64,000 nt of DNA from Flavobacteriaceae bacterium (GTDB taxonomy: Bacteria; Bacteroidota; Bacteroidia; Flavobacteriales; Flavobacteriaceae): the NCBI GenBank assembly GCA_013373385.1, contig JABXHX010000051.1:17433-81432 (forward strand). Reading direction: 5' to 3'. The notes beneath the pieces are model-generated. The model worked only from the letters and a program-made list of their open reading frames with translations, did not search any database and was not told the DNA's origin. Of this stretch, positions 7,556-18,017 are shown one piece after another (the stretch's first letter is position 1; every line of letters starts with the position of its first letter). Made by a program: the position numbers and the translations under genes.

Positions 7556-10513
7556 TTAAAATTTAATTTCTACACCCAAAGACATTTGCTTTGTGTTAGG
7601 ATTAGATCCTAGTGCAATATTCGAATCTACTTCTGGATCAACTCCTAAGTACTTCGTAAACGTCAACAAGTTTCTACCAACTAAAAACACTCTTAAGTTT
7701 TTGAATCCTGTTTTTGACATCACTTCTTTCGGCAGATTATATCCTAAGGTTAAGGTTTTTAATCTTACGAATGAAGCATCTTCTATTAAAGTTGAATCAA
7801 ATTGGGTAAATCTTGGTCCATCATATCTTGGAAATGTAGTAACATCTCCTGGTTTTTTCCAGTAATCAAGAACTCTTTTTGATGCATTAAATCCTCTAAA
7901 TAAGTTTGGGTTTTCAGAAAAGAATCTATCATTATTTAATAGATATTTTCCTAAAGAAAAAGAAAAATCTGTTTGAAGAGTAATTCCTTTATAACCAGCG
8001 CTAAATCCAAAACCACCATTTAAAGGAGGTTGCCTTTTAATTCCTAAATTTTGCTGTAATGCAGCAGTATTAAAACTAGAAGTTACGTTATTTTTATCTT
8101 TATTTGTTACTGTGTTATCAGAACCAGGCACATACCACTCAGATAAACCTGTTTGAGGATTAACACCTGCATGTATTGGGTAAAAATATGAAACTGGTTG
8201 TCCAACTATCCATGCTACCCCTGTATTAGGTATAATCCATCTATCTAAACCATTAAATAGTTCCGTAACTTTTTGGCTATTATAGTTAAATGTTAAATAT
8301 GGTGTTATGTATGCTTCTTTTGATTTTAAAACATCAAAATTTAACTCTACGTCAATTCCTCTATTTGTTAACTCTCCAACATTTTTTGTTATTGAAGTAA
8401 ATCCTGTACTAGGCGCTAACGGAACGCTAACTAATTGGCTTTTAGTTATTCTATTATATCCTTCAAGATTTAATCTAACTCTATCAAATAATGTCATATT
8501 TAACGCTAAGCTCGCTTTAGATTGCTTTTCCCAAGTTAACGCTGGATTACCAGGGTTACCAATTTGAAAACCTGTTGAACTATCGTATTGATTTGCACTA
8601 ACTGTAGCTAAGCTTTGGTAGTTTCCTAAACCTGAATTTCCACTTGTTCCATAACTTGCTCTAACTGTTAAATCTGTTAACCAATCGACATCTTGCAAAA
8701 ATTGTTCTTTCTTTGCTTTCCACATTCCACCTACAGACCAAAATGTAGCTTTTCTATTTTTTGCTCCAAAACGAGAAGAACCATCTTGTCTTACAGAAGC
8801 ATCTGCAAAATATTTTTCATCATAGTTATATTCTAAACGTGAAAATAGCGATTCAAAAACATACTCACTACTAGACTGATTTACTGTTATATTATTTGAT
8901 CCAGCGTCAAGTTCTAATAAACGATCATCTGTTTGACCTCTAGAAGCTCCGTCAAAAGACCTAAAATCATTATCAACAAGCTCATGTCCAGCCAAGAATA
9001 TAAAATTATTTACATCATTTAAACTGTATTTATACTCTAGTGTACTTGTTATTGTTTTTGTTGTATTCCTTGCAAAACTCTCAAATGCACTACCATTTCC
9101 GGGGCTACCAATAAAAGATGGCAATGTTTGAGTAGAAACCGTAAAATCAAAAAAATCTATACCAGCTTGAGTCTTAATTGTTAGATTATCAATTGGTTTT
9201 ATACTTACGTATCCAGAAGGATTAAATTGTAAGTTTTTACTTATTGATGGAAAAACTTCTTCTCTATATGCTGGATGATATCTACCCCAACCAGGTATAA
9301 AATCATATCTTTCTCCAGTTGTTGGATTAGTAGGAGAAAACCATGGTTGAGCTAACCAAGACAACCCTCTATTTGTACTATTTCTACCAGATGGATTTAA
9401 TTGACGCTCATCATAACCTATAGATAAATTTACTCCTACAGACACCCAATCTTTTACTTTAGAGTCTATATTAGATCTAAGCGTATATCTTTCAAAATCT
9501 GATTGATAAGCTAACCCTCCTTGCTCAGTATGGCTAGTAGAGATAAAATAACTTGTTTTTTCACCTCCTCCAGAAATAGAAACGTCATTTTGTATAATTG
9601 GCACATCACTTTTGTAATATACTTTATACCATTTAGTATCACTAGGATTATTTTTAAGTAAATTATCTACAAAAGCTTGACTTCTATAACCTGTTGCCAC
9701 CCAAAATTTTGACAACTCATCTCTATTCATTGCATTTTCAAAGAAATCTGTATTTGCCAAATTAGAAATACCATATTGTGTTCTTACTGTAATAGTAGCA
9801 TCTTGATTTCTTCTACCTTTTTTGGTTGTAATATATACTACTCCATTTGCTGCTCTTGATCCATAAATTGATGTCGATGAAGCGTCTTTTAATATGGTTA
9901 CACTTTCAAAATCATTTGGATTTAAAGAAACAATAGCTCCACTAGAAATAGGAACACCATCTAAAACAACTAATGGCGTTGAACTACCTCCTAAAGAACC
10001 AACACCATGTAGTCTAAATGACGATGATGCAGATGGCTCTCCAGAAGAAGTAAACACCTGTAAACCAGCCACCTTACCTTGAAGCCCATCTAACATATTA
10101 GGGCTAGGTTTTTCTTTAAGTTCATCTGAATTTACTGTTGTTATAGAACCAACAACACTAGTTATTTTCCTTGCTGTACCATAACCAACAATAACCACTT
10201 CTTCCAATATGTTATCTCCTTCTTCTAGAGTAACATTAATAGTACTAGAAGCACCAACAAGTTTTTCAACTGTTTTTTTCCCTACAAAACTAAACACCAA
10301 TACGCTGTTTTGTTTTACCTTAATTGCATACTTTCCATCAAAATCTGTTTCAGTACCTTTCTGCGTACCTTTTATTAAGACACTAACCCCTGGCAATGTC
10401 TCACCTGTAGCATCTGTAACCGTACCAGAAACCATCCTTTCTTGTGCTTGCATTCCTAGAGAAGCACTAAAAAACAGTAAAATGAAAAGTATACTTTTGT
10501 ACTCTTTTCTCAT
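7556..10513 (-). CDS. SusC/RagA family TonB-dependent outer membrane transporter
   Basis: The transporter imports an oligomer across the outer membrane using TonB/ExbBD energy. From the ATG at 10513 it has 985 aa: a signal peptide to about residue 24 (GMQAQ), a carboxypeptidase-regulatory-like beta domain starting VSGTVTDATGETLPGV, a plug domain with GYGTARK and the SusC signature (VLDGVPIS, IYGSRAANGVVYITTKKG), and a 22-strand barrel ending in VEIKF with a terminal Phe. I reject the 27-residue upstream extension because it replaces the signal peptide start. It is paired with the SusD gene and divergent from a LytTR/LytS two-component pair. Confidence 0.95.
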   Translation of the reverse strand: MRKEYKSILFILLFFSASLGMQAQERMVSGTVTDATGETLPGVSVLIKGTQKGTETDFDGKYAIKVKQNSVLVFSFVGKKTVEKLVGASSTINVTLEEGDNILEEVVIVGYGTARKITSVVGSITTVNSDELKEKPSPNMLDGLQGKVAGLQVFTSSGEPSASSSFRLHGVGSLGGSSTPLVVLDGVPISSGAIVSLNPNDFESVTILKDASSTSIYGSRAANGVVYITTKKGRRNQDATITVRTQYGISNLANTDFFENAMNRDELSKFWVATGYRSQAFVDNLLKNNPSDTKWYKVYYKSDVPIIQNDVSISGGGEKTSYFISTSHTEQGGLAYQSDFERYTLRSNIDSKVKDWVSVGVNLSIGYDERQLNPSGRNSTNRGLSWLAQPWFSPTNPTTGERYDFIPGWGRYHPAYREEVFPSISKNLQFNPSGYVSIKPIDNLTIKTQAGIDFFDFTVSTQTLPSFIGSPGNGSAFESFARNTTKTITSTLEYKYSLNDVNNFIFLAGHELVDNDFRSFDGASRGQTDDRLLELDAGSNNITVNQSSSEYVFESLFSRLEYNYDEKYFADASVRQDGSSRFGAKNRKATFWSVGGMWKAKKEQFLQDVDWLTDLTVRASYGTSGNSGLGNYQSLATVSANQYDSSTGFQIGNPGNPALTWEKQSKASLALNMTLFDRVRLNLEGYNRITKSQLVSVPLAPSTGFTSITKNVGELTNRGIDVELNFDVLKSKEAYITPYLTFNYNSQKVTELFNGLDRWIIPNTGVAWIVGQPVSYFYPIHAGVNPQTGLSEWYVPGSDNTVTNKDKNNVTSSFNTAALQQNLGIKRQPPLNGGFGFSAGYKGITLQTDFSFSLGKYLLNNDRFFSENPNLFRGFNASKRVLDYWKKPGDVTTFPRYDGPRFTQFDSTLIEDASFVRLKTLTLGYNLPKEVMSKTGFKNLRVFLVGRNLLTFTKYLGVDPEVDSNIALGSNPNTKQMSLGVEIKF

Positions 10514-10661
10514 AAATTCTAAATTTAATTGATTAATATTAATAGCTAATTTATCTAAATAGACACTTCGTGTATTAAGATCTGATGTGAGCAACTGTTA
10601 TTTTGATTTGAATAACTTTATATTTTAACTGACTTTAATTATATTGGTCTAAATTATTTAC

Positions 10662-10677
10662 ACTTAAATATTTAAGT
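10662..10677. promoter_or_regulatory. perfect 16-bp palindrome upstream of LytTR regulator
   Basis: ACTTAAATATTTAAGT is its own reverse complement. It is centred 35 bases before the ATG of the LytTR regulator gene, in the 191-base divergent region shared with the susC-like gene. It may be an operator or may be chance in AT-rich DNA. Confidence 0.3.
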
Positions 10678-10704
10678 ATATTTTTTAACTAATTACATGG
10701 CTTT

Positions 10705-11484
10705 ATGGAAATAACTACGCTTATTGTTGATGATGAATATTTAGCTAGACAGCGACTAAAAAACTTGGTTTCTCAAGTTCCTGAATTGCTACTAATAGGT
10801 AACTCTAATACAGGGAGAAACGCTGTTAAAAAGATTAACAACCTACAACCTGATTTGGTTTTTTTAGATATCAGGCTAAAAGACATGAATGGCTTTGATA
10901 TTATTGAGCAATTAAACACTACTAAAAAACCATTAATCATTTTTGTTTCTGCTTATGATGAATATGCGCTTAAAGCTTTTGATTACTTTGCTTTTGACTA
11001 CTTACTAAAACCATTTAAAGACAATCGCTTTTTTAAAACAATTAACAACATTGTCAATTACTTCAAACATGATGAGTATATTGATTTAGAAAGTAAATTA
11101 AATAACCTAATTGAATTTGTAAAAAAAGACAAGAACATAAATATTAAGAATTCTGTAAGCGAGAAATTAGCTATTAAATTAGGTAATAAAGTTAATTTCA
11201 TTAACACAGAAGACATCAAATACATTATTGCTTCAGGGTATTATGCAGAAATTTATACCGAAAAGAAAAAGCATGTTTTAAGAGAGTCTTTAACAAATCT
11301 ATCTCAAAAGTTAGATCCTGATCTATTTGTAAGAATACATCGATCTACCATTATTAATATAAATTCAATATTAGAACTTATCCATTCAAGTTATGGAGAA
11401 ATAGATATTAAAACCTTAGACAATAAAGTTTTTAGAATTAGCAAAAGCTATAAAAAAGATTTTCAAAATTTAATGAACCTATGA
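10705..11484 (+). CDS. LytTR-family response regulator
   Basis: The receiver domain occupies residues 1-120, with acidic pair D9/D10, phospho-acceptor Asp55 (LVFLDIRL), the FVSAYDEYALKAF block and Lys in LLKPF. The LytTR DNA-binding domain follows from about residue 150 (VNFINTEDIKYIIASG ... FVRIHRSTIINI). LytTR regulators bind direct repeats near target promoters. The gene overlaps the kinase gene by 4 bases (ATGA). Divergent location from the SusC/SusD pair makes that pair a plausible target, which is inference. Confidence 0.92.
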   Translation: MEITTLIVDDEYLARQRLKNLVSQVPELLLIGNSNTGRNAVKKINNLQPDLVFLDIRLKDMNGFDIIEQLNTTKKPLIIFVSAYDEYALKAFDYFAFDYLLKPFKDNRFFKTINNIVNYFKHDEYIDLESKLNNLIEFVKKDKNINIKNSVSEKLAIKLGNKVNFINTEDIKYIIASGYYAEIYTEKKKHVLRESLTNLSQKLDPDLFVRIHRSTIININSILELIHSSYGEIDIKTLDNKVFRISKSYKKDFQNLMNL

Positions 11485-12584
11485 ACCAATCACTTTTAAA
11501 AAGAATCTCTTCTAAGTTATTTTTATTAATAGCCACTTTTTACGCAATATCTTTAGTTTTAAGCTTTATTAAATATGCGTACTTTAAATATTTAGGTTAC
11601 CATTACAAAGACATTACATGGCTAGATTTTTTTATAGAATATTTTGTTGTTGATTATATTGCTGTAATGGTTTTTGCGCTTTTTGTATTGATCACAACTC
11701 GGTATATGATTTATAAAAAGTTGAGTTTAAAATTAATTCTTTTAATTCATTTTTCTTTATCTATTTTTATTGGCTTCTTTATTTATAGTGGCACTAAAAT
11801 TCTTTTAATTCTTATAGGAAAGCAAAGTATTTCTCAAATAAACTTTCTTGATTATTTGAATCATATCATCCAAGATTTAGATGTCAACTTTTTAGTGTAC
11901 TTAACCATGGTATTAATTATTTACAGCTACTACTATGTTAAAAGAATTAAAAAAATTCAACTAGAAAAAAGTACCATTAAAGAACAATTAGCAAACACAA
12001 AACTTAGCTTATTAAAATCGAATCTTCAACCTCATTTTTTATTTAATACATTAAACAGTATTTCATCTTTAATTGACACCAATGCTAAACAAGCACAGAA
12101 CACCATTGCAGATTTGGCTGATTTACTTAGAGAAATATTAGATTTAGGTAATCAAAACTTAATTCCTTTAGAAAAAGAATTAAATATGTTAGAAAAATAT
12201 CTAAATATAGTTCGTATTCGTTTTTCTGATCACTTTGAGTTTAGCAGTCATATAGATAGTGAATTAGTAAAAACTAAAATTCCTAGCTTGTTGCTTCAGC
12301 CCATTATAGAAAACTCAATTAAACATGGCTACGGTTATTATGTTACAGATTTAAGTGTACATCTTTCAGTGAAAAAAATAAACGATAGAATAGAGATATC
12401 TGTTTCTAACAATGGTTGTCCTTTAACTTACAAACCAAAAAAATCTAGTAATAATATTGGTTTAAAAAATATTGTTGAGAGATTGAGAGCTATTTACAAA
12501 GAAAATTATAAATTTTCTATAAAAAACAAAACAGATAACACTGGGGTAATTACAAACATTGATATCCCATTATTACATTATTAA
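11481..12584 (+). CDS. LytS/YehU-type sensor histidine kinase
   Basis: Four membrane helices are visible at about residues 12-34, 55-75, 84-103 and 137-153. A short coiled segment leads into the His_kinase domain with LQPHFLFNTLNSISSL; His185 is the expected phospho-acceptor. The HATPase domain has PSLLLQPIIENSIKHG (N box) and NNIGLKNIVERL. The N-terminal region has no separate sensor domain, so the stimulus may be membrane-related. It is the cognate partner of the LytTR regulator by overlap. Confidence 0.92.
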   Translation: MNQSLLKRISSKLFLLIATFYAISLVLSFIKYAYFKYLGYHYKDITWLDFFIEYFVVDYIAVMVFALFVLITTRYMIYKKLSLKLILLIHFSLSIFIGFFIYSGTKILLILIGKQSISQINFLDYLNHIIQDLDVNFLVYLTMVLIIYSYYYVKRIKKIQLEKSTIKEQLANTKLSLLKSNLQPHFLFNTLNSISSLIDTNAKQAQNTIADLADLLREILDLGNQNLIPLEKELNMLEKYLNIVRIRFSDHFEFSSHIDSELVKTKIPSLLLQPIIENSIKHGYGYYVTDLSVHLSVKKINDRIEISVSNNGCPLTYKPKKSSNNIGLKNIVERLRAIYKENYKFSIKNKTDNTGVITNIDIPLLHY

Positions 12585-12599
12585 CTTAATACGATTGTA

Positions 12600-12809
12600 T
12601 TACCGAATTAATACATCATGATTTAAATAATCAACCCTATTTAATTTTTCTTTAATTTTCATTGCTTTAAAAGCAGCATTATCACTTTCCATTTCATCAA
12701 TAATACGATACGAAGCTGATTTTTCTATCAACTTTCTATACCTACTTTCTAGGTGTCCTTTAATAATATTGAGTTGAGTTTTACGTGACATTTGGTTAAT
12801 TTCAATCAT
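12600..12809 (-). CDS. hypothetical protein (69 aa)
   Basis: This is a small, charged, probably all-helical cytoplasmic protein (RKTQLNIIKGHLESRYRKLIEKSASYRIIDEMESDNAAF). A second start at 12791 (MSRKTQ) is possible. It is convergent with the kinase gene, 15 bases apart. I do not recognise the family; the frame is intact and its composition is protein-like. Confidence 0.5.
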   Translation of the reverse strand: MIEINQMSRKTQLNIIKGHLESRYRKLIEKSASYRIIDEMESDNAAFKAMKIKEKLNRVDYLNHDVLIR

Positions 12810-12857
12810 TAAATATAATCAAATAATTGAAATCCAATAAATTAATTTCAACTAAAA

Positions 12858-13064
<207 letters not shown>

Positions 13065-13598
13065 CTATTTAGTTTCTTTTTCTAGAGGATAATTTTTCAA
13101 AATCTCTTTTACAAAGAGTTGAATTCTTTCTCTTTTTTTATATCCAGATGTTGATCTTAAAGTACCAGAACCTATTCCTTGCCAAATCAACTTCTTTGCA
13201 TCTTTATCTATAAAGTCAATAAATAATGTTCCTTCTGTATGTTTTGTAATTCGTATTCTATCTCTTTCAAAATAATAAGGAGGGTACCAGTAATAATTTG
13301 GATAATAGAATCTTTTGTCAACATTAACTTTTTTTCGTGATTTTGTAAAGATACTAATCAACACATCGGGATTTTCAGATTTCTGATACCCTTTAGCTAA
13401 CATTTCTACTTCAATCGCTCTTAAAATTCTGCGCTTATCTATGTCAGAAATCTTGGCTTTATCAATACCCTTCTTATAAAAAGCAAAAGTCTTATATTGA
13501 GAGAAATCTGTTTTCGAATCATAATCAGTCACAACTTTTATTGAAGTACAAGAAATAAAAAACAGCAAAGTCAAAAATAAAACAGCACACCTTTTCAT
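13065..13598 (-). CDS. DUF4136 lipoprotein
   Basis: The lipobox FFISC puts the lipidated Cys at residue 17. It is followed by the DUF4136 pattern: VVTDYDSKTDFSQYKTFAFY near the N-terminus, then the helix RRILRAIEVEMLAKGYQ and PDVLISI, a strand with GTLFIDFIDKDAKKLIWQG and a final helical segment. The length of 177 aa is normal. These are envelope lipoproteins of unknown function. It is monocistronic, divergent from icmF across 162 bases, with its own terminator. Confidence 0.87.
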   Translation of the reverse strand: MKRCAVLFLTLLFFISCTSIKVVTDYDSKTDFSQYKTFAFYKKGIDKAKISDIDKRRILRAIEVEMLAKGYQKSENPDVLISIFTKSRKKVNVDKRFYYPNYYWYPPYYFERDRIRITKHTEGTLFIDFIDKDAKKLIWQGIGSGTLRSTSGYKKRERIQLFVKEILKNYPLEKETK

Positions 13599-13760
13599 AA
13601 ATTACAAGATTTAAATTAGTCTAAAAATATCAAAAAACATACCAAAAAGAAACCCATACAACTACAACCAAACTAATAAAAATTTAAAACTACTTAAAGA
13701 TTCTAAATATTTTTTAAGATTTCCGTAAATTGCGTACCCAAAAATTAAGACAATTTACGA

Positions 13761-16700
13761 ATGGAACAAATAGCTCCTTATAAACCAAAACATAAAGTAC
13801 GAATTGTAACTGCAGCCTCTTTATTTGACGGGCATGATGCAGCTATTAATATAATGCGTAGAATTATTCAATCTACTGGGGTTGAAGTAATTCACTTAGG
13901 ACACGACAGAAGTGTTGAAGAAGTAGTAAACTGTGCTATTCAAGAAGATGCAAATGCTATTGCAATGACTTCTTATCAAGGTGGACACAACGAGTACTTC
14001 AAATATATGTATGATTTACTACAAGAAAAAGGTGCAAGTCATATCAAAATCTTTGGTGGCGGTGGCGGAGTAATTCTTCCAGAGGAAATTAAAGAATTAA
14101 TGGATTACGGAATTACTCGTATTTACTCTCCTGATGATGGACGTGAAATGGGATTACAAGGAATGATTAACGACCTTGTTCAACAATCTGATTTTGCTAT
14201 TGGTGATGTGTTAAACGGAGAAGTAAATCATTTAGTAGATAAAAAAATTGGAAGCATTGCTCGTGTAATTTCTTCGGCTGAAAACTTCCCAGAGGTTGCA
14301 AAAGAAACAATGGATATTATCCATAAGAAAAATAAAACATCAAAAACACCGGTTTTAGGAATTACAGGAACAGGTGGAGCAGGAAAGTCTAGTTTAGTGG
14401 ATGAATTAGTGCGTCGTTTTTTAATTGATTTTCCAGAAAAAACTATAGGATTAATTTCTGTTGATCCTTCAAAAAGAAAAACCGGAGGAGCTTTATTAGG
14501 AGATAGAATTCGTATGAATGCTATTAACAACGAACGTGTGTACATGCGTTCATTAGCAACGCGTCAGTCTAATTTAGCTTTATCTAAATATGTAAACGAA
14601 GCGGTAGAAGTTTTAAAAGCAGCGGAGTTTGATTTAATCATTCTAGAAACTTCAGGTATTGGTCAATCTGATACCGAGATCATCGAACACTCAGATACTT
14701 CATTGTATGTAATGACTCCAGAATTTGGAGCTGCGACTCAGTTAGAGAAAATCGACATGCTTGATTTTGCTGACTTAGTTGCTATTAACAAGTTTGATAA
14801 AAGAGGTGCGTTAGATGCGTTACGTGATGTAAAAAAACAATACATGCGTAACAATAACCTATGGGATATTCATATGGATGATATGCCGGTTTTTGGAACG
14901 ATTGCTTCTCAATTTAACGATCCAGGAATGAACTCGTTATACAAAGCAATTATGGATAAAGTTGTTGAGAAAACAGGAGCTGATTTAAAATCTACTTTTG
15001 AAATTACAAAAGAAATGTCTGAAAAGATATTTGTAATTCCTCCTGCAAGAACTCGTTATTTATCTGAAATCGCTGAGAACAATAGAGCTTACGATAAAAC
15101 TGTTGATGAACAAGAAAAAGTAGCTCAAAAATTATATGGAATCTATCAAACTATCTTATCTGTCATTCCGAACGAAGTAACAGAATCATTCCTTACCAAA
15201 AATGGAATTGATCAAGATGAGCTTCTGAAACAAGTTCAGAATGACGAACAACCATTTGCTAAATTGTTATTTGCACAGTTCGATAAAGTAAAAATGAACT
15301 TAGACCCATACAATTGGGAAGTCATTTTAAATTGGGCGACTAAAGTTCAAAAATATAAAGATCCTATCTACTCATTTAAGGTTAGAGATAAGGAAATTAA
15401 AATTGAAACACATACGAAATCACTTTCTCACTCTGATATTCCAAAAGTAGCCTTACCAAAATATCAAGCTTGGGGAGATTTATTACGTTGGAATTTACAG
15501 GAAAATGTTCCTGGTGAATTCCCATATACTTCAGGGTTATATCCTTTCAAAAGAACAGGTGAAGATCCGACAAGAATGTTTGCCGGTGAAGGTGGACCAG
15601 AACGTACAAACAGACGATTCCACTATGTTAGTTTAGGAATGCCAGCAAAACGTTTATCGACTGCTTTTGATTCGGTTACACTTTATGGAAATGATCCAGG
15701 ACACAGACCAGATATTTATGGAAAAATTGGTAATGCTGGAGTTTCTATTTGTTGTTTAGATGATGCAAAGAAATTGTATTCTGGATTCGATTTAAGTCAC
15801 GCTATGACTTCTGTATCGATGACAATCAATGGACCAGCACCAATGCTTTTAGGATTCTTTATGAATGCTGCTATTGATCAGAACTGTGAAAAATACATAA
15901 AAGAACATGGTTTAGAAGCAAAAGTTGAATCAAAGCTTAAAGAATTATATGATAATAAAGGAATTGACAGACCTAAATACAATGGAGAGTTACCAGAAGG
16001 AAATGATGGGTTAGGATTATTATTATTAGGGATTACTGGAGATCAAGTTTTACCAGCTGATGTATATGCTGAAATTAAAGCAAACACATTATCTCAAGTA
16101 AGAGGAACAGTTCAAGCGGATATTTTAAAAGAAGATCAAGCACAAAACACGTGTATTTTCTCTACGGAATTTGCTTTACGTTTAATGGGAGATGTTCAAG
16201 AATATTTTATTGACAAAAACGTACGTAACTTCTACTCGGTATCGATTTCTGGTTACCATATTGCTGAGGCTGGTGCAAATCCTATTACGCAGTTAGCATT
16301 GACTTTAGCGAATGGGTTTACTTATGTAGAATACTATTTATCAAGAGGAATGGATATCAACGCATTTGGACCAAACTTATCGTTCTTCTTCTCTAACGGT
16401 ATTGATCCTGAATATGCAGTAATTGGACGTGTAGCTCGTAAAATATGGTCAAAAGCTTTAAAATATAAATACGGAGCAAACGCACGTGCACAAATGTTGA
16501 AATATCATATTCAAACTTCTGGACGTTCGTTACACGCTCAGGAAATTGATTTTAATGATATTCGTACTACATTACAAGCATTGTATGCTATTTATGACAA
16601 TTGTAATTCATTACACACAAATGCATACGATGAAGCCATTACAACCCCTACTGAAGAAAGTGTTCGTAGAGCAATGGCGATTCAGTTGATTATTAATAAA

Positions 16701-17201
16701 GAATTAGGATTAGCTAAAAATGAAAATCCTATTCAAGGTTCTTTTATTATTGAAGAATTAACAGATTTAGTAGAGGAAGCTGTATTAACTGAATTCGATA
16801 GAATTACTGAACGTGGTGGAGTTTTAGGAGCGATGGAAACTATGTACCAACGTTCTAAAATTCAAGAAGAAAGCTTGTATTATGAAACTTTAAAACATAC
16901 TGGTGAATTCCCAATTATTGGTGTAAACACATTCTTAAGTTCTAAAGGATCTCCAACGGTTACTCCACAGGAAGTAATTCGTGCAACAGAAGAAGAAAAG
17001 CTATTCCAAATTAAAACGAAAGAAAACTTAAATAAGGCTAATAAAGAAAAAGTAGCCGAAGAATTAGCAGAAATTCAAACAGCAGCTGTTCAAAATGAAA
17101 ATATTTTTGAAAAACTAATGGAAGCTTCTAAAGTATGTTCTTTGGGGCAGATTACTTCAGCTTTATTTGAAGTAGGTGGTCAATACAGAAGAAATATGTA
17201 A
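13761..17201 (+). CDS. icmF: fused acyl-CoA mutase IcmF (isobutyryl-CoA mutase with G-protein chaperone)
   Basis: IcmF interconverts isobutyryl-CoA and n-butyryl-CoA, or similar branched acyl-CoAs, using adenosylcobalamin. Its order is B12-binding domain, MeaI-type GTPase, mutase barrel, all visible here: [13 protein letters not shown] with the cobalt-ligand His25; Walker A GTGGAGKS at residues 203-210 and the [12 protein letters not shown] switch; then [20 protein letters not shown] and the barrel to the C-terminus. The 1146 residues are longer than the usual roughly 1090. About 28 extra residues (about 468-495) are encoded by a palindromic repeat in the linker after the GTPase domain. The substrate preference cannot be settled by eye. 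Confidence 0.95.
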   Translation: MEQIAPYKPKHKVRIVTAASLFDGHDAAINIMRRIIQSTGVEVIHLGHDRSVEEVVNCAIQEDANAIAMTSYQGGHNEYFKYMYDLLQEKGASHIKIFGGGGGVILPEEIKELMDYGITRIYSPDDGREMGLQGMINDLVQQSDFAIGDVLNGEVNHLVDKKIGSIARVISSAENFPEVAKETMDIIHKKNKTSKTPVLGITGTGGAGKSSLVDELVRRFLIDFPEKTIGLISVDPSKRKTGGALLGDRIRMNAINNERVYMRSLATRQSNLALSKYVNEAVEVLKAAEFDLIILETSGIGQSDTEIIEHSDTSLYVMTPEFGAATQLEKIDMLDFADLVAINKFDKRGALDALRDVKKQYMRNNNLWDIHMDDMPVFGTIASQFNDPGMNSLYKAIMDKVVEKTGADLKSTFEITKEMSEKIFVIPPARTRYLSEIAENNRAYDKTVDEQEKVAQKLYGIYQTILSVIPNEVTESFLTKNGIDQDELLKQVQNDEQPFAKLLFAQFDKVKMNLDPYNWEVILNWATKVQKYKDPIYSFKVRDKEIKIETHTKSLSHSDIPKVALPKYQAWGDLLRWNLQENVPGEFPYTSGLYPFKRTGEDPTRMFAGEGGPERTNRRFHYVSLGMPAKRLSTAFDSVTLYGNDPGHRPDIYGKIGNAGVSICCLDDAKKLYSGFDLSHAMTSVSMTINGPAPMLLGFFMNAAIDQNCEKYIKEHGLEAKVESKLKELYDNKGIDRPKYNGELPEGNDGLGLLLLGITGDQVLPADVYAEIKANTLSQVRGTVQADILKEDQAQNTCIFSTEFALRLMGDVQEYFIDKNVRNFYSVSISGYHIAEAGANPITQLALTLANGFTYVEYYLSRGMDINAFGPNLSFFFSNGIDPEYAVIGRVARKIWSKALKYKYGANARAQMLKYHIQTSGRSLHAQEIDFNDIRTTLQALYAIYDNCNSLHTNAYDEAITTPTEESVRRAMAIQLIINKELGLAKNENPIQGSFIIEELTDLVEEAVLTEFDRITERGGVLGAMETMYQRSKIQEESLYYETLKHTGEFPIIGVNTFLSSKGSPTVTPQEVIRATEEEKLFQIKTKENLNKANKEKVAEELAEIQTAAVQNENIFEKLMEASKVCSLGQITSALFEVGGQYRRNM
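15161..15246. repeat. dispersed-type palindromic element inserted in-frame in icmF
   Basis: The left end TGTCATTCCGAAC and the right end GTTCAGAATGACGA form imperfect inverted arms of about 30 bases: GTCATTC/GAATGAC outermost, then GAAC/GTTC, then CAGAA/TTCTG. GTCATTC(C/T)GAAC ends are what I know from dispersed intergenic repeats in flavobacteria. Here the element is translated, giving VIPNEVTES ... [11 protein letters not shown] in the IcmF linker, without breaking the frame. Confidence 0.6.
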
Positions 17202-17227
17202 GTTATTCTTGCAAAATAGTTATAAAG

Positions 17228-17258
17228 ACCTCGCTTAAAATTAAGTGAGGTTTTTTTT
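17228..17258 (+). terminator. terminator of icmF
   Basis: CCTCGCTTAA / TTAAGTGAGG forms a stem followed by eight T, 27 bases after the icmF stop. Confidence 0.85.
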
Positions 17259-17892
17259 AATATTTATCATACTCAGTCTTCCCCGATTTTAAATAATTGA
17301 CAATATGAGTAATTGATCTTTCTTTAGCTTTTTGTAATGCTTTGGTAAAATCAAAAAAGAACACAGAACTCTCTCCGGTGGATAAAAACTCAAGAACTCT
17401 TTTTTTCTTTTTCATGTCGTACAAAACAACCTTTACATTTACAACACAGTATTCTGTTGAGGTGGTCTGCATTCCTCCAAAATTATTAGGCCCACCTGTA
17501 ACTACACGAGTAGTTTCTATTCTATTGTTAATTTCAAAAAATGGAATATCAATAATATAATCTGTAGTACTATTTTCTTTTAAAAAATCCCAATTGTTTA
17601 CTTTACCTATTTGTACACTAGAAAAAACACGATTATTTTTTAACGCTATAGAAATAGCATCCGTATAACTTTTTGCAAACACTTTATCGTCAGAAAAATT
17701 CTTTTTATAAGTCTTCTTAAAGTCTTTTAAATCTACATTATCAGCAACGGTAACCACAACAGTTTTTGATGCAAGCTCTTCAATAGTCTCTTTTTTTATT
17801 ACTTGATTTACATAGTGCTTTTTTGCTATACAAGAAGTAAAGAATACTACCCCAACACAAAGAGTAAATACTTTTCTTAAACCATTTTTCAT
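17257..17892 (-). CDS. hypothetical lipoprotein (211 aa)
   Basis: The N-terminus MKNGLRKVFTLCVGVVFFTSC is a lipoprotein signal with lipidated Cys21. The mature part resembles envelope proteins with a repeated beta-strand/helix pattern: VVVTVADNVDLKDF, SYTDAISIALKNNRVFSSV, a Gly/Asn-rich TGGPNNFGGMQ turn, and VNVKVVLYDMKKKKRVLEF. A pattern of 'value of missing or conflicting variable is accumulated in a helper lipoprotein', as in CsgG-like or DUF4136 proteins, is possible but unproven. Convergent with icmF; its stop lies inside the T-run of the icmF terminator. Confidence 0.65.
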   Translation of the reverse strand: MKNGLRKVFTLCVGVVFFTSCIAKKHYVNQVIKKETIEELASKTVVVTVADNVDLKDFKKTYKKNFSDDKVFAKSYTDAISIALKNNRVFSSVQIGKVNNWDFLKENSTTDYIIDIPFFEINNRIETTRVVTGGPNNFGGMQTTSTEYCVVNVKVVLYDMKKKKRVLEFLSTGESSVFFFDFTKALQKAKERSITHIVNYLKSGKTEYDKY

Positions 17893-17967
17893 GACAAAAC
17901 ATTTTTAAAATTCAATATGCTAAATAACACAATTAAGTTACTACTAGCAACAAAACAACTTACAAAA

Positions 17968-17994
17968 TGCATCTTTTTTTGAAATGCATTGTCT
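17968..17994 (+). promoter_or_regulatory. candidate ECF-type promoter of the DUF3703 gene
   Basis: TGCATC (17968-17973), a 17-base spacer starting with seven T, then GTCT (17991-17994). The same pair with the same spacing precedes the metallothionein-like gene. The order of a -35-like hexamer and a GTCT -10 resembles ECF sigma promoters and is unlike TAnnTTTG. SigZ, encoded 0.6 kb downstream, is the obvious candidate reader. Confidence 0.4.
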
Positions 17995-18017
17995 TCTTTA
18001 TTAAAAAAGAAAAAATC

